NCBI RefSeq assembly: GCF_907164915.1
Contig: NC_061862.1
Coordinates: 76,213,718-76,277,717 of the forward strand
Direction: 5' to 3'
Length of the DNA: 64,000 bases
Source of the DNA: Impatiens glandulifera
Lineage: Eukaryota; Streptophyta; Magnoliopsida; Ericales; Balsaminaceae
The position numbers and the translations under genes are program-made. The notes beneath the pieces are model-generated. The model had not been told where the DNA came from, ran no database searches, and worked only from the letters and a program-made list of their open reading frames with translations. This document shows positions 21,906-33,773 of this stretch, piece after piece. Position 1 is the stretch's first letter; each line of letters opens with the position of its first letter.

Positions 21906-23860
21906 CACTAGTAAAAAATAGCCTATATCGATCAGTAAACCGATCGGTACTAACCTCCAAACCAATCGTTATAAGCCTATAGTGATTGGTCATATACCAA
22001 TCACTATCAATCGGTATAAGCCTTCTTAATGTTGCCTTAATTGGCAACAACGATTGGTAGATGACCAATTGCTATGTACTTATAGTGACTGGTCTAATAA
22101 CGAATAGCTATTACATAAAGCCCTATAGCGATTGGTTAAATAACCAATCACTATTTCTCCTTTAGTCTATAGCGATTGGTCTAATAACCAATACCTATTA
22201 CCTAATATAAATAAAATATTTAATTTAATAATATTACAATACCTAATATAAAACCGAAATTTAACTATAACCATAATTAAACCATAAACACAAACCCTCA
22301 ATTGAACCAAAATCATAACCAATGTTATTAAACAAACACACAACCAAAATATTACACCAACATTAACCAAAATCATAACAAAAGAATTTCTTAACACAAA
22401 CACATAATCAAGTACTACACCAACTTTAGAAATCTAACCAAAAGTTTGTACTTAATTTGCATATTCCCCAAAATCATCGTCGTCTTGTTCTTGAGGATGC
22501 ACGGGTGGAATTGTTGTTGATGACCATTGACCTTAATGATTTACCGCCAATATTAGTAAATTTGGCAAATAAAATAGGATCTATCGATCCACCACCAGAC
22601 ATATACTGTGACATAAGATACATCATCTCGGCTCTCTCTATCCTCATCCTCTCTTCCATTTGAGTTTTCTCCATCCTCATACTGGATTGAAGGAAACAAA
22701 TCTGGTCTCAAACGAAGAAAAAGAACTCAGGTCGTCGCATGAGGAAGAACACGTCTTCAACAACTTTTCGATCTAGCACTCAACCAAAATGAAATGAAAT
22801 TAAAGTACATTTAAATCATGTCGATCTAAACCTAGACATTGATCAACAAAATAACAATTTTATCAAATAACCTCACAAACACCAATTAGTTTGACATTTT
22901 TCAAAACCAACAACATAATAGCATTTAACCAAACACCTTGTGAGCATGATTTCAAATGACAATAAGACACTCAATTCAAATACATCAATAATGAAACTAC
23001 TTAATTCAACTCAAAAATCATAATGCCTAAACCATTAAAACTCATTCAAATCATGTCTAAAGCTTGACATTCAACAAAATCACAATTTTAAAACCAACAA
23101 CATATATTAGCATTTAACCAAACACCTTGTGAGCATAATTTCAAATAACTATAAACTCTACCTCAATCATAATTTCAACAACATATATTTATTTCAAATG
23201 ATTTCAACAACATATATTTTAACCTCAATCGATGAAAGAAAACCTACATAAATTATGGATTAAGAAATTAGGATTCAAAAGATTAGGGATTAAGGGAAGA
23301 ACTTATCGATCGGATTTGGAAGGCGACGAAATCAAATCTTAGACGGCGACGAAAGATCTTAGACAGAAGTGGCTCTCTCGGCGACAATGGCGGAATATCT
23401 TAGACGAATCAGTAGTCGGCCTGTAGGAGAAGGGAGAAAGAGAAACAGATCGGGGAGTAGGGGAGTCCCACAGGTTAATTTACATTTTTTTATAGGTAAT
23501 AGCGATTGGTAATATTACTTAAGGTAATAGAGATTGGTCACTTATCCAATCGATATTAAGGAAGTAAAACAGTTTATTTGATATTCCAATCGCTACTAAC
23601 GCTTCCAAAACGCGAAAAAACCTGGTGCCTTTTTTCGCGGTCTTTAATTGGGGGTATACCGATTGGTTTTGTAACCTATCGGCGTTATATGCAATATAAT
23701 ATCGATTGGTTTAAAGACCAATCACTATTATCAAGGTAATAACGATTGGAATAATAATCAATCGCTACTACCAATCGCTATTACCAGATATCATATAAAG
23801 GGGATCGGAATTTACATCAATCGCTATTATTGCTAGCTGTTACCCCCTATTTTTACTAGT
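21906..23860. mobile_element. Non-autonomous CACTA element, copy A
   Basis: 1955 bp with inverted ends CACTAGTAAAAAATAGCC on the left and CACTAGTAAAAATAGGG on the reversed right. Subterminal regions are filled with the motif AGCGATTGGT/ACCAATCGCT in both orientations, as expected for transposase-binding repeats of CACTA elements. The flanks are TCA on the left and TTA on the right; copy B has TCA on the right, so the 3-bp duplication was probably TCA. The interior keeps only a remnant of an accessory gene. Confidence 0.92.
22474..22680 (-). pseudogene. Remnant of CACTA Transposase_24-type accessory gene
   Basis: This 68-codon frame begins MRMEKTQMEERMRIERAEMM, a short coiled coil like the end of Transposase_24-type proteins, and continues to an Arg-rich tail. 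Similar text is found in copy B (about 31430-31640) and copy C (about 62040-62240). No catalytic transposase domain is present. Copy A therefore depended on other elements for movement. Confidence 0.5.
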
Positions 23861-23892
23861 GTTAATATTCAAATAAAATAAAATGAATGATC

Positions 23893-25375
23893 TAATAAAT
23901 TATTTAGGTGGTTCTCCAATTACTTTATTCACTTACTTTTTTGTCATAAAATATTTTTTTTCAAAATAATTCTTCCTCAAACTTCTAGAAAGGGTCATCA
24001 GTCCTTCTATCAATTTTTTTGTTAAATATAATGCGACTCTAATTACAAGCCTTCCAACTATTCTGATCGTTGAGTTTAGACCCTCTAATTTATGAGAGAT
24101 GATCTGTTGTACCATAGCATAGACTATCTCCTATACCATAAAGCAAAAATCTTTTAAATATTAAAGTTGAGAGGTAAGATTTGTTTTGGGAAAACGGTTA
24201 GAACAATTTCATTAAAATCACAAAAGTGGAAGGGACATAAATAAAAGCTAAACAAACCCTAGATATGATTAAGGATGACAATCAAAATACCGTAAAAAAT
24301 GATTAGTAGCATTCATACATTTTAAAAAAAACAGAGATTACAAACAGAAAAAACTACATACAAACCTAATCATTCTAGCCTAGCATTTTTGCATGTCATC
24401 CGTTTTCATTGAGAGACTTTTTTCCCCTTCTCTGACGATGAAAGAATATTGTATTAGATGCAAGATTTTTGCCTTGTGATACAGGAGCTGGTCCATGCTG
24501 TACCACAACAGATCCCCTCCCCTAACTTATATTTTTTGAATTTTATTTATATAAATATTTATACAATTTAACATCTAAATGTTCAACTATTTTGATTTTA
24601 TAATTTTTTTTATATGTAAGTATCTACTTATTTAAGTAAGTAATTATTTTTAATATAAAAATACATTAATTTGAGATGTACATAAAAATATGAGGCATTC
24701 CATTATTTGGATAAAATGATAATTTTTTTAAAAATGTAATTGTATTTAACTTATATTATGTTATAGATTTTTTGAAACTTACTAAGGTAGCTCGAGTGAC
24801 AAGAATGATTTTGAAGAGATCAAATGACACGTGTTATATTTCCATTGAAAACATTTTAAATTTAATTGGGTGTGATGGTTGTGAGAAGTCATTCTAGCTT
24901 CTTATCTACAAATAAAAAATAAAAAATACATATTTTTTAAATGATATTATTATTTTCAATATCAACATTTATTTTACCATTTTATTATAATTAAAATAAA
25001 ATTATTTTTATCATTTCTTCCATTTGAATCCCTCATATTTTTACATCTCAAATAAATTTATTTTTTTCTATTAAAAATTTATTCTCATTTAAATAAATAG
25101 ATACTTCCATATAAAAAATATAATTATCTATAGAATCAAAATAAATACTTTATATAAATAAATTTCTCAATATATAAGTTGGAGGTTTTTAATTATAGTC
25201 CTGTTATGTGTTATGTTTAAAGGAAAAAAAAAATATTATGTTTAAAGAAAAAAAAAAAGGATAAAAGGGTGTTAATGGCTCTTTTGAAAATATGAAGGGA
25301 TATTTATTTTAAAAAATAATTTGATGGCTAAAATAGTAATTCGATTAATTCAAAGATCACCTAAGTAATTTGTCC
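23893..25375. mobile_element. Mutator-like element, non-autonomous
   Basis: The ends are inverted and related to the MITE at 9516-10317. The left end is 'taaattatttaggtgg'; the right end reversed is GGACAAATTACTTAGGTG. Inside the left arm lies 'aagggtcatcagtccttc', close to the other element's arm. No 9-bp duplication was recognised. The interior is non-coding. Unit 2 carries the same element from 34370, but its right end is lost at the CACTA insertion at 35513. Confidence 0.6.
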
Positions 25376-26929
25376 TATCATTTATTTATTTAAGAAAATA
25401 ACTTTCTATTTTAAATTTATTGAATACATGGTATATTTGTCTAAAAAAGAAAGTATAGAGAATGGAAGAGATGAAAAAATAATTGATTTCTTTTTCTTTT
25501 TGAAGTAGGTGTTCGTGAACATAGTTGTTTCACAAAGATAACAATTATAAACTAGTAAAATTAAGGGTTTATTTTAAATTATAAAATTTTATTTTAAAAT
25601 ATTAATTATATATTATTATAATTTAAATAAATAATTAAGTATATGTATATATAAACAATTTAATATATATATATATATTTAAATATAAAATTAATTAAAT
25701 AATAATAATAAATAAATTACACTATAAAAAAATAATATGCACAAAATTAATAAATAAACAACATATTTTTTTAATTTAAAAATATAAATTTGATTTTTTA
25801 ATATAAAATCGTATCAAATTATAAAGTCGAAATTATTTATAAACTCGTAAAATACTATTATCTTAAATTTAAAATCGTGAGAGTTTATCTAATTTAAGAG
25901 TTTAACTAAAATAAGACTCTTAATGACCTCTAAAATCGTAAAATTATGTGATTCAACTTGAGATTTTGATGATTTTGGTTGTGTTGCGATTCAATTAATC
26001 TCTCGATTCAATTACAAACATGTTGAAACAAATACATACTTTACCGTGTTATCATTTTAATCTTCATTATTTCATCTTATTTCCTATATATGATTTTGAT
26101 GATAAAATCTATTGGGAAAAAGGGAAATTTTATCTTAATTGAAATTTTATTTCCATCTAATATTAGCTATGAACATAGTTAGACAATTAAGGAATTATGT
26201 TGATACCGAATTATTGAATAATTTCTTCAATATTACATTATATTATATTATGCAATTTCTAATTGAATCATACTAATATTAAAATAAATAATAAATAAAA
26301 ATCATAAAACAAATTGAAAAAAAACACCACCTTTATTATTTAAATTAACAAAAGTAAATGAGAAGGTGAGAAATGTAGATAACTTTATTCATATAGAATG
26401 GATCTTCCAATTAGAAATAGATAGATGTATCATAGTTACATTAACTCTATTATTTAAAGACAATGTTTTTATTAGCAATTACAACATGAAGCAATACGGG
26501 GACAACATAGTTTACAACGGGGTTCCTCGCCGTATGATGAGCCCTCGCCCAACGAGAAATATATTGCAACAACTATTGTGAGTATCATCATCTTCGTAGT
26601 AAATTTCACAAAACCCTCCATTTTATTTTTTAACTATGAATGTTGTATTATATTTTATATCTTTATTTATAGTAAAAAGTGAATCTCGTCCAGATTTCAT
26701 GTAATAAATGAGAAATTAATTTAATTATGTAAATCTACCTTTAAAAATACTTTTATTATATTTATATTTGTTATATATATATATATATATAAATAATAAA
26801 GGTGCAAACTTCAATATTTTTTATTATTTATTATTATCTTTTCTTGAATGAATGCATGACTCGGAATAACAATTAAAAGCCATGATGATAACCGATTCGA
26901 TAAATTACAAATTTAGGATTTTTGGGGCT
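25376..26929. other. AT-rich DNA in duplicated unit 1, no clear gene
   Basis: 25376-25830 has no partner in unit 2; from about 25840 the match to unit 2 (40787 onward) resumes. A short open frame at 26489-26584 (MKQYGDNIVYNG...) is also open, and longer, in unit 2 at 41437. It was not recognised as any family. Confidence 0.5.
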
Positions 26930-27072
26930 ATATTTTTTTGAATGAAAAAGAACTAGAATGACACCCCACAGTCATGTCTCCCCATTTAAACTTAAAGTGC
27001 TTTCAGATAGAATCGAACTAGTAACATTTTGGTCTCATAAGCCGACTATTATTACTGGGCTACCATGATGGG
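26930..27072 (-). mobile_element. tRNA-derived SINE
   Basis: On the minus strand the sequence starts near 27072 with ATGGTAGCCCAGTAATAATA (A-box-like) and has AGTTCGATTCT (B-box-like, 27009-27019). It continues through 'gacatgactgtggggtgtca' and ends in 'agttctttttcattc' and an A-rich tail (26927-26940). The layout matches plant tRNA-derived SINEs. The matching place in unit 2 (43250-43265) lacks it, which supports an insertion. Confidence 0.75.
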
Positions 27073-27974
27073 TTATAATGATTATAAATATTACATTATT
27101 ACGAGTAACAAATGAGCAAGTTAAACATATTAATCGAACCGATTCATAAATACCTATACTAAAATAAAATAAATATGCGATATTTAAAAAGTGATAGAAA
27201 TATCTGATTTAAATTATAAAAATATGCAAAAGTTTCATTCTAAATTGTTAGTGGAGTATATGTTGCAGTTTTTTTAATTTTTTCTAACACTATATCACCA
27301 ATATTAACTTTCAATCAATCATAAATTTTATCATCTTTAAAGTTATCATGATTTTTGGAAGATCGAGATTCATCATAACCTCTAAATCATCTAAATGCAC
27401 AATCTTGTAAACTAAGTCATCAAATACTCTCAATTGTTATTTTAAGCAACAATCGATTCTTCTGAACTTTATCTAAATTTTGGGCATTCAGCATTTGTCA
27501 ATATGTCTACTTACTTTCATTAAATCTTCAACATTTCACTACATTACTATATGATAAAGTAAGACCTTCCACATGCATTAAAAGTGGAAATTTAATTCCA
27601 TTGTTAACCCTTTTCCAATTAGTAAATCCAACAATAGTCAATGAAAGATTAAGAGATGATTTATTTTGAAAAGAATACAAGGAAAATAAAATATTGAATC
27701 ATTTGATGAAGAGTACTCTAACTAGAGAAACTTTTCAAACCATGAGTATTGAAATTTACGATACTAAGTTTGTGATACATACTTAGTTCTTGGATACTTA
27801 TCCAAACTAGGTTGATACAGACCCATTTTAATATAAGCTCATCTAACTTTATCTTGTTGTTTAACATAATTATTCCATATAAGATCTGAATTACGGGATC
27901 CTTGAAATAAATATATTTCAAGAGTATTAAGATCAATTTCAACTCTTGAAAATTTTTAAATATGTTGCTCTTAT

Positions 27975-28888
27975 TAGGGGTGTTCAACCGACCGGTTAAC
28001 CGGTTAATCGGTTAAATAGTTTCGGTTAAGACCGGTTTTGACTTTTATTTTAAGAACCGGTTAATCGGCCGTTAATGGTATCAGTTTTATCGGTTCTGAT
28101 TCTACCTTTTTGGTCGGTTCCGGTCGGTTAACCGGGTTTAACTAGTAACCGATAATTCAATTTTTTAAATTAAGTAATAAATTGATGAATTTTTTTTTTT
28201 AAATTATTGTTTTCACTTTCCTATTATACTATTCTCCATCCTTTCTTGTCTCTATTATAATATATTATATTATTATTATAATATATTATATTATTATAAT
28301 ATATTTTATTGATATATTTAGAAATATATTATAATATATTTTATACCTATTTTGTTAGTTTTATATATTTCTTGAGAAAATTCAAATTCATTATGTCGAT
28401 TAGTCTTTGACCAACCAAGTATAGGTGAATATGATTGAATCTCCTTCTCAACCGATAAAACGGGTAGTTGAATCGGTAAGTTATAATAAAATAATGGTTA
28501 TCTGAATAAATTATTTCAGTTTGTTTTTAATTTATTTTTGTAAAATTTTATATAGATTATAATGTTTTTTTTTGAATAATTCTATAAAATTATAATTTAA
28601 AATTTAAAAATATTTTTTTTAGATTATTAAATATGATTTATAATATATCTATTATTTATAAAATAACGAATACAAATTATAAAATTTAAAAATATATAAT
28701 TAAATTATTAACAGTTTACCGGTTAAATCATTAGAAAAATTGGTAAACCGAAAACCGAATCGTTTAACTGGTAAAAAACAGATTGACCGGAACCGCTATG
28801 ACCGGTTAACCAATAAATCGTTAAAATGGAACCGGTTAATTATCAGTTCGGTTGGGTTACCGGTTTTCCGGTTTTTTGCATAGCCCTA
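27975..28888. mobile_element. hAT-type non-autonomous element with 8-bp target duplication
   Basis: 914 bp, with ends TAGGGGTGTTC on the left and, reversed, TAGGGCTATGC on the right. It is flanked by an exact 8-bp repeat GCTCTTAT (27967-27974, 28889-28896). Both subterminal regions are crowded with CCGGTTAACCGGTTA-type palindromes, and the core is AT-rich without coding. Unit 2 has the intact empty site at about 44116-44135. Confidence 0.92.
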
Positions 28889-29104
28889 GCTCTTATTCAG
28901 TATTTTTCTCAGTACTAATATTAGATTGAAATTTTACCTCATTAAATGTGAATGAAGATAAACTTCCTTTGTGTTTGAAAAATGACAATAATATTTTTTC
29001 TTGTTTACTTTCTTCATTTTTCATTGTAATCAATTAACAAAAATATAGAATAAGAATGAATATACACAATCTTATACTATACAAAAAAATGAACTAAGAG
29101 CGTG

Positions 29105-30184
29105 CACTAGTAGAAGATGGACAATTACCGAGAAAGATCTCCGAGAGCGAATGCATGCTCTCAACGATATTTATTTTACCGAGAGAAAGTGTTGCTCTCG
29201 ATGATAAGATTATATTTTTCCCTATGTCGCTTCTCTTTATTCTTCCTCTATTCTCTGTCGGCTTATGTTTCTCTTTCTTCTGATCCTACTTGTTTAATTC
29301 TGCTCGCGATAAGATCGGCTATTTCTTTCTTCAATCTCTAGAAATGTTTATCCTGGACAAGTCAGGATAGTTTGTGGAGTTCACCATCAAAAGAAAGGAA
29401 CTATTTACCTCTCACAATGATAACGGTGCTAGATCTTAGATTTCAGAGTGCGAATGGACAGAGCCTTTGGCTCACTTAATCATTCCTCCTCAACCGCCTC
29501 TTCTTCTTCTCTAAACTTTCTTTGTTGTCTCATAGACATCAAAAGAATAAATTCAAACAAAGCCAAACACGATCTCCTCCACCAAACTAATACCAAATCT
29601 GATGCTTCTAACTTCAACGCTTTCACTGATCAGACACCCTTGCTTTCCGACAAAGATCTTGAGTTCGATATTCTTCATAGTGAGGAAGAATGGGATATTT
29701 GTTCATCAATAGGCCTTGAATGTACTTTGGACTAGGAGGTATCATATTAGTGTATTTATTACTAAACTATATGCATAAATGAATCTGAGACCTTTCCTAT
29801 CCTACTAGGATATGGATTTTGTTCAACTGAAATGCATTATACAACCCAATATTGAATCTTTTGTTGTAGGAAGAGGAAGATGAGTATGATAAAGTATCGG
29901 TTGGTAAGGAATCGACTATAGTGGAGGAGGAGCGACTGTACCTGAAAGATGAAAACGACTATGAAGTTGATATGGATTACTACGAGGAGCTTCCAGATAC
30001 ACTCAAATAGATCCACGAGAAAATGACACGGTTGTAAAACTTCGACATAAAGAATATTCTATTAAATCATTCGGTGATGATCATGCTCCTTCTACTCCAC
30101 CACTTAACCTAAAATCCATTTTGTATATATAGGAAAATCAAACGCAAAATCGATCCGCAGACAAACGAGTAAGGTTTCACCTTC
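29105..30184 (+). mobile_element. CACTA terminus followed by captured gene fragment
   Basis: CACTAGTAGAAGATGGAC at 29105 resembles a CACTA end. It is followed by subterminal ACCGAGAGCG/CTCTCGATG motifs in both orientations (29130-29205). The same terminus is in unit 2 at 44337. The opposite end was not found: the stretch is cut by a copia LTR at 30185. Confidence 0.5.
29453..30150 (+). pseudogene. Captured host gene fragment, function unknown
   Basis: A probable first exon starts at 29453 (MDRAFGSLNHSSS) and ends near 29735, with a Ser-rich start and an acidic end (LLSDKDLEFDILHSEEEWD). After about 130 bp, an acceptor-like 'ttgttgtag' at about 29870 begins an acidic stretch (EEEDEYDKVSVGKESTIVEE) ending in a stop near 30010. 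Further on a frame gives PSTPPLNLKSIL and later SADKRVRF, another probable exon. I do not recognise the family. A shorter, damaged copy is in unit 2 (44690-44870). It sits directly after a CACTA terminus, which suggests capture by a transposon. Confidence 0.45.
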
Positions 30185-30418
30185 TGTTGATAACAAGATG
30201 GCAAAATATATCTTTCTTATATCTCAAATATATTTTTATAACTCTTTATAGAAAAGCATTGACTCTTCATATGCTTGAATCTTCAAATAACAAAACAAAA
30301 TTATTCTGCATATTAAATAGCTCCCACCCAAATCTCTTGGCTATCCGACTCATCCCTAGTTATTACTCTATTAAACATCAAAAAACTAAATAACATATTA
30401 ATTTAAGTTTATTCAACA
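30185..30418 (-). repeat. 3' LTR of truncated copia element
   Basis: The minus strand begins TGTTGAATAAAC and ends GTTATCAACA (TG...CA), and is preceded by the purine run AAGTTTAAGGGGAAAA (30421-30436). It has a TATA-like stretch near 30230. The partner LTR is missing. Confidence 0.72.
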
Positions 30419-30524
30419 AATTTTCCCCTTAAACTTAAATATTCTCCCCATCTCTCATTCCAATCAGCCTTTTACAACTCTTTAGTAGTGTGGTCGGTAA
30501 TGACTTCGTGAATATGTCAACGGC

Positions 30525-31336
30525 TTAAGATCGACTTTCAACATGCTCCAACTCAACCTTTCCTTCTTTGACTTGTTCTCGAATGAAATGAAATCGTACG
30601 TCAATGTGCTTGCTCCTTCCGTGATTAACTAGATTCTTTGCCAACTCGATCGCCGACTTGTTATCAACTCGAATCACAGTCCCTTCATTTCGGATCACTC
30701 TCAAATGTCTTACTAAATTTAAAAGCCATACTGCATGACACACACTCCAAGAGGCCGCCACATACTTTGTCTCACAGGTCGACATAGTTACAATAGGCTG
30801 CTTCTTTGACAACCAAGTAAAAGCCTTATTTTCGAGTAGGAATATATAACCCGAAGTACTTTTCCAGTCATCAACATCACCACACCAATCACTATCAGAG
30901 TAATCCACTAATCGATAGTTATCTGTTTTTGAATAGAAAATACCAAGTGAAAGAGTTCCTCGAACATATCTCAGAATTCTCTTCAAGGCTTTCTAATGTG
31001 TATTATCTTGGATCCTCCATGAATCTTCTTGTTATCCCAACACTCAATATTAGGTCGGGTCTCGTGCTTGTAAGATACCTTAGACTTCCGACTAAGCTTT
31101 GATATCTCCCAACATCAGCTCGTTCTCCTCCATCAAACTTTGAGAGTTTAGTGCCTGGTTCCATTGGAGTTGAAACTGGGTTGCAGTCCTCCATTTTAAA
31201 CTTCTTTAAAATTTCAAGCGCATACCTCTCTTGGGATATAAAAATCCCTTACTCCGACTACTTCACTTCTAGGCCAAGAAAATATTTCATCAAACCTAAG
31301 TCTGTCATCTCGAATTCCTTTTCATTACCTCCTTGA
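30525..31336 (-). pseudogene. Copia reverse transcriptase end and RNase H, broken
   Basis: Positions 31194-31003 give the end of reverse transcriptase (NPVSTPMEPGTKL, SLRYLTSTRPDL). Positions 30986-30525 give RNase H (RILRYVRGTLSLGIFY, YSDSDWCGDVDDWKSTSGY, SKKQPIVTMSTCETKYVA, VDNKSAIELAKN, HGRSKHIDVRFHFIRE). The two frames differ, so at least one frameshift is present. Confidence 0.88.
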
Positions 31337-32735
31337 ACTCCTCATAATCAATGTACTACACCAACATTTGAAATCTAACCAAAATCATAACAAAAGTTTT
31401 TACTTAATTCGGGTCTTCCCCAGAATCATCGTCGTCTTATTGTTGGGGTTGCACATATGGAATTGTTGTTGATGGCCTTTAACCCAATGATTGACCTCCA
31501 ATATTAGTAAATTGGGCAAATAATGTAGGATTTATCGATTCATTACCGGACATAAACTATGACATAAGACGCATCATCTCGGTTCTCTCCATCCTCATCC
31601 TCTCTTCCATTTGAGCATTTTTTCATCCTCATCCTGGATTCAAGGTAAAAAATCCGGTCTCAAATGAAGAAAAAGAAATCATGTCGCGTGAGGAAAAACA
31701 CATCTTCAACAACTCCATGATTTAACATTCAAACAAAAAGAAATGAAATTAAAGCATACATTTAAATTATGTCGATCTAAAGCTAGACATTGATCAACAA
31801 AATTACAATATTATCAAATAACCTCACAAACAAAAAATTAGTTTGACATTTTTCAAAACCAACAACATATATAGAATTTAACCAAACATCTTGTGAGCAT
31901 GATTTCAAATGACAATAAGACACTCAATTTAAATACACCAATCATGAAACTACTTCAATTCAACTCAAAAATCATAATGCCTAAACCATTAAAACTCATT
32001 CAAATCATGTCTAAAGCTTGACATTCAACAAAATCACAATTTTAAAACCAAAATATATTATCATTTAACCAAACACCTTGTGAGCATGATTTCAAATAAC
32101 TATAAAATATACCTCAATCATGATTTCAACAACATATATTTCAATCTCATCGGTGAAAGAAAACCTACATAAATTAGGGGTTATGGTTTAAGAAATTAGG
32201 GTTTAAAAGATTAAGGACTAAGGGAAGAACTTACCGATCATATTTGGACGGCAGTGAAATCGAATGTTGGACAGCGACGGAAGATCTTGGACGGCGACAG
32301 GTCTCTTGGCGACGGTAGCGACTCTCTCAGCGACGACGGCGGAAGATCTTGGACGAATCGGTAGTCGGCGCGCAGGGGACGGGAGAAAGAGAAACAAACC
32401 GGGGATAAGGAGAGGCTCTCGGGTTAGTTTACGTTTTTTTATAGGTAATAGAGATTTGTAATATCACTTAAGGTAATAGAGATTTGTCACTTATCGAATC
32501 GCTATTAAGGAAGTAAAATAGATTGGTTGATATTCCAATCGCTATTAGCGCTTCCAAAACGCGGAAAAACCTAGCGGCTTTTTTACGCGGTGTTTAATTG
32601 GAGGGTATACCGATTGATTTTGTAACCAATCGGCATTATATGTAGTGTAATATCGATTGGTTTAAAGACCAATCGCTATTACCAGATATCATATAGATAC
32701 GATTGGAATTTACACTAATCGCTATTATTGGTAGT

Positions 32736-33022
32736 TGTAGAATTATCTTGAAAGGAAATAATTCCAAGAATTGAATATTATCAGTAGAAAATCAATGAGA
32801 ACAATTAATTTGCTACTTGATTAAAAATTTACTGCTGATTGTTAAATCAATTATAATTGATTTAATTTTTATTTGATTTTATTGATAGATTTGATTTTTG
32901 TTTTATTGATATTTGATTTTATTGATATGTAATTTTCAATATTTAAGCACTAGACTTCTTATATAATACACAAGCAAAATACAAACAATAAAAATATTAT
33001 TTCCCTCTCTCAAAATTCTACA
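32736..33022 (+). repeat. First LTR
   Basis: Starts TGTAGAATTATCTTG and ends AAAATTCTACA, 287 bp. The ends form an inverted TGTAGAATT/AATTCTACA. Confidence 0.9.
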
Positions 33023-33075
33023 TGATATGAGAGCCAAAGTTTTGTTCTTGAGCTATAAAATCTAGTCTTCTGCTG

Positions 33076-33110
33076 CCTCCATCAATGGTTACTTTAGTCA
33101 TTGATGGAGG
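33076..33110. other. Perfect 12-bp hairpin in the 5' interior
   Basis: CCTCCATCAATG (33076-33087) and its complement (33099-33110) are separated by 11 nt. The same hairpin is in copy C near 63690-63722. An RNA structure role, such as packaging, is only a guess. Confidence 0.6.
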
Positions 33111-33130
33111 ACTCTAATATTGTTTTATTA

Positions 33131-33162
<32 letters not shown>

Positions 33163-33195
33163 AATAATATTTTATTTCTGTAAAGAATATTTTAT

Positions 33196-33630
33196 TCATC
33201 AACATACAGCGACACTCCGACGTTTCAAGCGAACTCGTTGTCATCAACATTCAGCGACACTCCAACGTTTCAAGCCAACTCGCTATCATCAACATCCAAC
33301 GATACTCTGGAATTTCAAGCCAACTCATTGTCATCAACATCCAACGACACTCTAGCGTTTAAAGCCAACTCTCTGTCATCAACATCCAACGACACTCCGT
33401 CATTTCAAGTCAACTCATTGTCATCAAATTCTAGTGAAACTCTGGCGAATAAAAGTCAATTCACTATCATCCAGCGAAACTCCGACGTTTCAAGCCAACT
33501 CGCTGTCATCAAATTCTAGTGAAACTCCGATAATTCAAAAGTCAACTCACTTCCATGCAACAAAACTCCAGCGATTCAAAGTCAATTCGTTATCATCCAC
33601 ATTTCATCCCATCGGCAACATCCTCTTTAA
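33196..33630 (+). repeat. 45-bp tandem repeat encoding a 15-residue unit
   Basis: About nine units begin TCATCAACAT or a variant, at 33196, 33241, 33286, 33331, 33376, 33421 and onward. The period of 45 keeps one frame open (33238-33519) with the unit SSTSNDTLxFQANSL. Later units are degenerate. The same array starts at about 63816 in copy C. Confidence 0.85.
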
Positions 33631-33773
33631 TCTCTGCCCAAGGCTCTATTGAACCCCTCTAGGTTAGATCCCGCAATCAAGTGGCTGACATACTCATCAA
33701 GCCGGTTTCCGGTTCGAGAAAGTATGTGGCAAGTTGTCCAGTCTCAACATCTACTACTCAACTTGAGGGGGAG

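Larger units (their letters stand above)
23861..29720. repeat. Segmental duplication, unit 1 (right part)
   Basis: Long collinear similarity to 34339-44870. Anchors include 'ggtggttctccaattac' (23911/34384), 'agcctagcatttttgcatgt' (24378/34766), 'atttataaactcgt' (25842/40792), 'gaagcaatacggggacaaca' (26490/41438), 'gatgaagagtactctaacta' (27703/43882), and 'gaagatggacaattaccgag' (29113/44345). Unit 1 alone has the SINE at 26930 and the hAT MITE at 27975. Confidence 0.85.
30185..31336 (-). mobile_element. 3' part of a copia element
   Basis: On the minus strand: end of reverse transcriptase, RNase H, polypurine tract, then a 234-bp LTR (30185-30418). Everything before the reverse transcriptase is missing. 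The fragment ends at 31336, where CACTA copy B sequence starts. Confidence 0.88.

Noticed and set aside
22167..22403. Minus-strand open frame in CACTA copy A
   Set aside because: Low-complexity hydrophobic composition from AT-rich DNA and no conserved counterpart frame in copy C.
32264..32461. Plus-strand open frame in CACTA copy B (65 codons)
   Set aside because: It lies in the GC-richer block of the element's leader; it changes frame in copy C and has no family resemblance.
33196..33630. Possible CRISPR or satellite array from 45-bp repeats
   Set aside because: There are no spacers and the array lies inside an LTR element; it is a minisatellite.
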